From: Kaistia adipata DSM 17808
GTDB taxonomy: Bacteria; Pseudomonadota; Alphaproteobacteria; Rhizobiales; Kaistiaceae
NCBI RefSeq assembly: GCF_000423225.1
Contig: NZ_KE383991.1
Span: 1,312,217-1,376,216, forward strand
Direction of reading: 5' to 3'
Length of the DNA: 64,000 nucleotides
Part shown: one piece after another, positions 60,393 through 64,000 of the stretch
Position numbering within the stretch: the first letter of the stretch is position 1
Layout of the letters: the number at the start of each line of letters is the position of its first letter
Position numbers and translations under genes: made by a program
The notes under the pieces: generated by a model
Databases searched by the model: none
What the model was told of the DNA's origin: nothing
What the model saw: the letters and a program-made list of their open reading frames with translations, nothing else

Positions 60393-61184
60393 TCAGTTGA
60401 ACAGGTAGCGGATGCCGAAGTTCACGTCGTGCGAGGTGATGTCCTTGAACTTGAAGCCGTCGTTCGGACGCGAATGGGACGGATCGACGTTGTAGGCCGT
60501 GTCGGTGGTCGCGTTGCCGAGGTCGACATAGGAGTAGCCGAGATCGAAGATCAGGTTCTCGGTGACGCGGAAACCGAGGCCGGCATGCAGCGCCCAGGCG
60601 AAATTCCACTGCGAATCGGACCCGGCATAGCCGCCCGCGTTCAACTCGGTGTTCACGTCGCGGAAGCCCGAGATGGTGTTGCGCGACGTGCCAATGCCGG
60701 CGCCGACATAGGGGGTGATGCCCTTGTAGGTGCCGAGGTCGACATAGCCGTTGGCGAGGAACAGCCACTCCGACTTGCGGGCGGTGTAGTCGTCGCTGAA
60801 GAATTCCGGCAGGTCGGGATTGTTCAGGTTGTGCACGCGCTGCGAAGCGTAGAAATCGGCCTTGCCGCGATACTGGCCGGTCAGGTCGGCGCGGAACCAG
60901 TCGTTGAACTGGTAGCCGGCGCCGAGGCTGAAGGTCGGGGCGGAGGAGAAATCGCCCTCGTTCATCCAGTCGGTGACGTAATTCGACTCGTTGAAATACT
61001 TGTATTCGAGATCGCCGAGGCGCTGGTTGCTCATGCCGATGGCGCCGCGCAGATACCAGCCGCCGGTGGCCAGCGGAACCGGCTCGACATAGGGCTCTAG
61101 ATCCGCCGCGACGGCCGTGCCGGTCAGCCCGCCGGCGCTCAGCCCGGCCGCGATCGCGATTGCCAAGATCCGCGAAGTGCTCAT
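60393..61184 (-). CDS. Omp25/31-type outer membrane beta-barrel protein
   Basis: 263 residues with a signal peptide (residues 1-27, GTAVAA). The mature part begins DLEPYVEPVPLATGGWYLRG, typical of Rhizobiales Omp25/RopB proteins, and shows alternating strands (FSLGAGYQFNDWFRADLTGQY, YVDLGTYKGITPYVGAGIG, NFAWALHAGLGFRVTENLIFDLGYSYVDLG), ending FGIRYLFN with the C-terminal Phe-X signal region of outer membrane proteins. Probable eight-stranded barrel that tethers or protects the envelope. The perfect CtrA box about 80 bp upstream predicts cell-cycle control. Confidence 0.9.
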   Translation of the reverse strand: MSTSRILAIAIAAGLSAGGLTGTAVAADLEPYVEPVPLATGGWYLRGAIGMSNQRLGDLEYKYFNESNYVTDWMNEGDFSSAPTFSLGAGYQFNDWFRADLTGQYRGKADFYASQRVHNLNNPDLPEFFSDDYTARKSEWLFLANGYVDLGTYKGITPYVGAGIGTSRNTISGFRDVNTELNAGGYAGSDSQWNFAWALHAGLGFRVTENLIFDLGYSYVDLGNATTDTAYNVDPSHSRPNDGFKFKDITSHDVNFGIRYLFN

Positions 61185-61263
61185 TCAGAACCCTCTCAAA
61201 GGTCGGACCGCGACAAGGCGCAATCCCGAAAACGCTCATGGGGCGTTTCTCAACCGGGACCCT

Positions 61264-61279
61264 TTAACATCGGATTAAC
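61264..61279 (-). promoter_or_regulatory. CtrA-binding site (TTAA-N7-TTAAC)
   Basis: TTAA (61264-61267), seven bases CATCGGA, TTAA (61275-61278), C: a perfect match to the full CtrA consensus. A further TTAACC half site lies at 61288-61293. It sits 80-95 bp upstream of the outer membrane protein start, a usual place for activation. Confidence 0.75.
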
Positions 61280-61370
61280 TACAACCTTTAACCACGATGT
61301 TTCCTCCGTAAGGGAGCCTTAGGCATAGATCGCGTGGCGCAATCGCCACACAGGTCCCACGCACAGATAC

Positions 61371-61405
61371 GAAAAAGGCGCCGCGCAGGAGCTGCGCGAC
61401 GCCTG
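61371..61405 (-). terminator. Terminator downstream of glmM
   Basis: Minus strand: GGCGTCGCGCAG and CTGCGCGGCGCC pair with one mismatch around a CTC loop and are followed by TTTTTC. It lies about 45 bp after the glmM stop at 61451. Confidence 0.85.
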
Positions 61406-61450
61406 GTTCGGAACGGGGAACGGGACCCGGACGGGTCGACGCGCGGGACG

Positions 61451-62794
61451 TCAGGCGACCTCTTTCAGCGCGCCGATGATGTCGTCGACCACCGCCTCGA
61501 CCAAGGCATGATCGTCGCCCTCCGCCATGACGCGGATCAGCGGCTCGGTGCCGGAGGGACGGATCACCACGCGGCCGGTGCGGCCGAGCCGCGCCTCACC
61601 CTCGGCGATCGCCGCCTGCACGCTCGCGACCTCGAGCGGCTTGCCGCCGCCGAAGCGGATGTTCTTCAGGATCTGCGGCACCGGCTCGAAGCGGCGGCAC
61701 ACCTCGCTGACCGGCTTGCCGGTCTTGCGCACCACGGCCAGGATCTGCAGCGCCGAGACGAGGCCGTCGCCCGTGGTCGAGAAGTCCGACAGGATCAGGT
61801 GGCCCGACTGCTCGCCGCCGACATTGAAGCCGTGGTTGCGCATGTGCTCGACGACGTAGCGGTCGCCGACCTTGGTGCGCGCCAGCGACAGGCCGAGCGA
61901 GCCGAGATAGCGCTCGAGGCCGAGATTGGACATGATCGTCGCGACGATGCCGGGCTGCGACAGCAGGCCGTCCTCGGCCCAGGACTGCGCCACAACGGCC
62001 ATCAGCTGGTCGCCATCGACGACCTCGCCATTCTCGTCGACGATGATGACGCGGTCGGCGTCGCCGTCGAGGGCGATGCCGATATCGGCGCGGACCTCGT
62101 GCACCTTCTTGCGCAGCGCGTCGGTCGCCGTCGAGCCGACATCGAGGTTGATGTTGAAGCCGTTCGGCTTGTCGCCGATCGTGATCACTTCGGCGCCGAG
62201 TTCCCAGAGAACCTCGGGCGCGACCTTGTAGGCGGCGCCATTGGCGCTGTCGATGACGATGCGCAGGCCCGCGAGATCGAGCGTCTTCGGCAGCGTGCGC
62301 TTGGCGAACTCGACATAGCGCTCCTGCGCGCCGTCGATACGCTTGGCGCGGCCGAGATCGGCCGAGGCGGCGAGCCGGCCCGACAGGTCCTCCTCGATCA
62401 GCGCCTCGATGCTGGCCTCGGTCTCGTCGGAGAGTTTGTAGCCGTCGGGGCCGAACAGCTTGATGCCGTTGTCCTCATACGGGTTGTGCGAGGCGGAGAT
62501 CATGACGCCGAGATCGGCGCGCAGCGAACGCGTCAGCATGGCGACGGCGGGCGTCGGCATCGGGCCGAGCAGGAACACGTCCATGCCGGCCGCGGTGAAG
62601 CCGGCGGTCAGCGCCGGCTCGATCATGTAGCCGGAAAGGCGCGTGTCCTTGCCGATCACCACGCGGTGCCGATGGCCGCCGTTCCGGAAAGCCAGCCCCG
62701 CGGCGATCCCGACCTGCAACGCGAGTTGCGGCGTGATCGGAAAGGCGTTGGCCTTGCCGCGGATGCCATCCGTGCCGAAGAATTTGCGTACCAT
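61451..62794 (-). CDS. glmM: Phosphoglucosamine mutase
   Basis: 447 residues. It converts glucosamine-6-phosphate to glucosamine-1-phosphate for UDP-GlcNAc and so peptidoglycan and lipopolysaccharide. Start [16 protein letters not shown], phosphoserine Ser102 in [15 protein letters not shown], metal loop [16 protein letters not shown], sugar-binding [18 protein letters not shown] and phosphate-binding [15 protein letters not shown] are all seen. In Rhizobiales it usually follows ftsH; here a plus-strand hydrolase gene is inserted between them. Confidence 0.97.
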   Translation of the reverse strand: MVRKFFGTDGIRGKANAFPITPQLALQVGIAAGLAFRNGGHRHRVVIGKDTRLSGYMIEPALTAGFTAAGMDVFLLGPMPTPAVAMLTRSLRADLGVMISASHNPYEDNGIKLFGPDGYKLSDETEASIEALIEEDLSGRLAASADLGRAKRIDGAQERYVEFAKRTLPKTLDLAGLRIVIDSANGAAYKVAPEVLWELGAEVITIGDKPNGFNINLDVGSTATDALRKKVHEVRADIGIALDGDADRVIIVDENGEVVDGDQLMAVVAQSWAEDGLLSQPGIVATIMSNLGLERYLGSLGLSLARTKVGDRYVVEHMRNHGFNVGGEQSGHLILSDFSTTGDGLVSALQILAVVRKTGKPVSEVCRRFEPVPQILKNIRFGGGKPLEVASVQAAIAEGEARLGRTGRVVIRPSGTEPLIRVMAEGDDHALVEAVVDDIIGALKEVA

Positions 62795-63188
62795 GCGTCG
62801 TCGTTTCCCAAGGCGCGACCCGAAAGCTGGAGATTTTCCGGAACGGGGCCGTGCGTCAAATCAAGAACCCGAACCAGCGGCTCATCCGATCGGAGAGGCT
62901 CCGCTGCGGGCATTCGCGGCAGTCATAGACTAGCATGGCGCCGAAAGGGTTCAAAAATCATGAGCGGCTGTTACACGCTCCCCTCGCCACGACCGAGACG
63001 TCGCAACCGGCATCGATCGGCACCTTAAGTAATTTTACCATAAGGTCCAGATTTTACTGAGATTTCCGGAATTCTGCGATTACCGGCAGGCCGGCGCGGC
63101 GAATGTTTCAGGACGATATGGAATGTGCATTCCGCAGCGGGAGACGGGATGGCAAGGGAGGCTTCCTTCCCCCGAGCAGGAGCTGCCC
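62795..63188. promoter_or_regulatory. Divergent control region between glmM and the cysteine-hydrolase gene
   Basis: 394 bp without a gene. From about 63020 it becomes AT-rich: an inverted repeat ACCTTA (63022-63027) / TAAGGT (63041-63046), two ATTTTAC copies (63032-63038 and 63051-63057), and a 14-bp inverted repeat GGAATG-TG-CATTCC (63120-63133) 55 bp before the hydrolase start. These are candidate operator and promoter elements; no regulator gene is adjacent. Confidence 0.4.
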
Positions 63189-63749
63189 ATGAAGGCCCTC
63201 ATCATCATCGATATGCTGAACGACTTCTACACCGGCGTGCTGCAGAACCAGGCGCATGCCGCCAGGATCGTGCCCGTCATCCGCGATCTCATCGACCACG
63301 CCCGCGGCCGCTCCGACTGGCTGGTCGTCTATTCCAACGACGCGCATCGCGCCGACGACGCCGAGATCGCCGTCTGGGGCCCGCATGCCATGGCCGGCAC
63401 GCGCGGCGCCGACGTCATCGACGAGTTGACGCCGATCGGCGCGCCGCGCGAAATCGTCTCGCCGAAGCGCTTCTACGGCGCCTTCGACGAGACCGGGCTC
63501 GACGCGATCTTCAAGGAGTTCGGCGTCACCGACGTGGTGGTGGTCGGCCAGCACACCCATTGCTGCGTCCGCCACACCAGCTACGGCGCCTTCATCCGCG
63601 GCTACGGCATCGAGATCCCGGCCGACGGCGTCTGCGTCTTCGACGGCGTCGACAACGAAGCGGCGATCGACTACCTGCGCACGATCTACGGCGCGACGAT
63701 CACGGACTCGGCCACAATCATCGCGGCCGACATCGCCAAGGCGGCCTGA
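63189..63749 (+). CDS. Isochorismatase-family cysteine hydrolase (nicotinamidase-like)
   Basis: 186 residues; ATG at 63189 with CAGGAG upstream is preferred to an extension from 63123. Catalytic triad of the family: Asp9 in LIIIDMLNDFYTG, Lys in VSPKRFYGAF (near residue 98), and Cys in GQHTHCCVRHTSYGAF (near residue 132), with a cis-peptide-type VGQHTH turn before it. Members hydrolyse nicotinamide, isochorismate, carbamoylsarcosine, ureidoacrylate or biuret; the exact substrate is unknown. It sits alone between ftsH and glmM and ends in a shared terminator with ftsH. Confidence 0.88.
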   Translation: MKALIIIDMLNDFYTGVLQNQAHAARIVPVIRDLIDHARGRSDWLVVYSNDAHRADDAEIAVWGPHAMAGTRGADVIDELTPIGAPREIVSPKRFYGAFDETGLDAIFKEFGVTDVVVVGQHTHCCVRHTSYGAFIRGYGIEIPADGVCVFDGVDNEAAIDYLRTIYGATITDSATIIAADIAKAA

Positions 63750-63773
63750 TCCGCGCCGCGCCGAAAAGCGCGC

Positions 63774-63812
63774 ACGAAAAAGGGCGGGACCGCGAGGCCC
63801 CGCCCTTTTTTC
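63774..63812. terminator. Bidirectional terminator between hydrolase gene and ftsH
   Basis: AAAAAGGGCGGG and CCCGCCCTTTTTT form a stem of at least 8 GC pairs around ACCGCGAGGC, with A and T runs on both flanks. It lies in the 81-bp gap between two convergent stop codons and can serve both transcripts. Confidence 0.92.
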
Positions 63813-63830
63813 ATGTCTTCCGCCGCGCCA

Positions 63831-64000
63831 TCAGGACTGCGGCTGCGGCTCCAGGCCGGGGTCGCCCTTCGGGCGCGGGCCGCGCGTGGTCGGAACCACG
63901 GACGGGCGCGAGGGCGGCACGTCGTCGCCGGTGTCGCGGATCGGCGGCTTGCCGTCGAGCAGGTTCTTGATCTCCTCGCCGGACAGCGTCTCGTATTCGA
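63831..64000 (-). CDS. ftsH: ATP-dependent zinc metalloprotease FtsH, C-terminal fragment (cut by window edge)
   Basis: Only the last 55 residues are in the window. The stretch EYETLSGEEIKNLLDGKPP followed by a Pro/Asp/Arg-rich tail ending GLEPQPQS matches the C-terminus of Rhizobiales FtsH, an inner membrane AAA protease that removes misfolded membrane proteins and short-lived regulators. The AAA and HEXXH parts lie outside the window. Linkage with glmM supports the call. Confidence 0.88.
   Translation of the reverse strand, partial: EYETLSGEEIKNLLDGKPPIRDTGDDVPPSRPSVVPTTRGPRPKGDPGLEPQPQS

Overview
The window is a piece of chromosome from a high-GC (by eye about two thirds) alphaproteobacterium, almost certainly of the order Hyphomicrobiales (Rhizobiales). 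The evidence is the cell-cycle set DivK, CtrA and ChpT; EipA (DUF1134), DUF3572, DUF983 and an Omp25/31-type outer membrane protein; the linkage ftsH-glmM and the run pyrB-pyrC-like-plsY-dprA-topA-rnr; a RpoH-type sigma factor; and GANTC (CcrM) and TTAA-N7-TTAAC (CtrA) sites. A Kaistia- or Bauldia-like genus would fit, but I cannot prove the genus by reading. I found no phage, transposase, CRISPR array or rRNA. There is one tRNA gene, tRNA-Glu(CTC).

Layout. 0-3.6 kb: the end of a metallo-hydrolase, a YqaA/DedA membrane protein, ruvX and an AidB-like acyl-CoA dehydrogenase. 3.7-13.7 kb: a long minus-strand housekeeping run, read in transcription order as pyrB, a metal-ligand-less dihydroorotase homologue, plsY, dprA, topA and rnr, with one small plus-strand gene. 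13.8-15.9 kb: DUF983, an MFS transporter and rpmG. 16.2-22.3 kb: a cell-cycle neighbourhood with divK, DUF3572, a GNAT, a FliJ-like protein, ctrA, chpT, eipA and a membrane-anchored coiled-coil protein. The ctrA upstream region carries five GANTC sites in 168 bp.

22.3-42 kb is the accessory part. It starts with a LysR/epimerase pair and an exported phytase-like esterase. A ten-gene minus-strand operon follows, with a BMP-family (nucleoside-type) ABC importer at its head and then a DUF1116 (AllG/YlbE-like) protein, an amidase-signature hydrolase, a DUF2237 protein, an enoyl-CoA hydratase, a one-cysteine Asp/Glu-racemase-superfamily enzyme and a dihydropyrimidinase/hydantoinase. A divergent LysR regulator sits behind a palindrome-rich intergenic region. 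Next to it is a complete three-component Rieske oxygenase system (oxygenase, 3Fe-4S-type ferredoxin, FAD reductase) plus an unknown 151-residue protein. Together these look like an uncharacterised import-and-degradation system for a ureide, cyclic amide or N-substituted heterocycle. This is the best candidate in the window for an undescribed system.

42.4-64 kb returns to core functions: tRNA-Glu, a small membrane protein and an RluD-type pseudouridine synthase whose start codons overlap head to head, rpoH, a class III cyclase-TolB-TPR fusion, a TPP-riboswitch-controlled thiamine-precursor importer without its ATPase, a lipid kinase, a proline-rich membrane protein, purA, a DUF4139 protein, a ClbS/DfsB protein, an EamA exporter, serA, serC (with a structured leader), an outer membrane protein with a perfect CtrA box, glmM, a cysteine hydrolase and the C-terminus of FtsH. 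Several intergenic gaps (15.97-16.11 kb and four between 55.67 and 58.99 kb) hold inverted doublets of REP-like elements whose inner hairpins differ in sequence but keep pairing.
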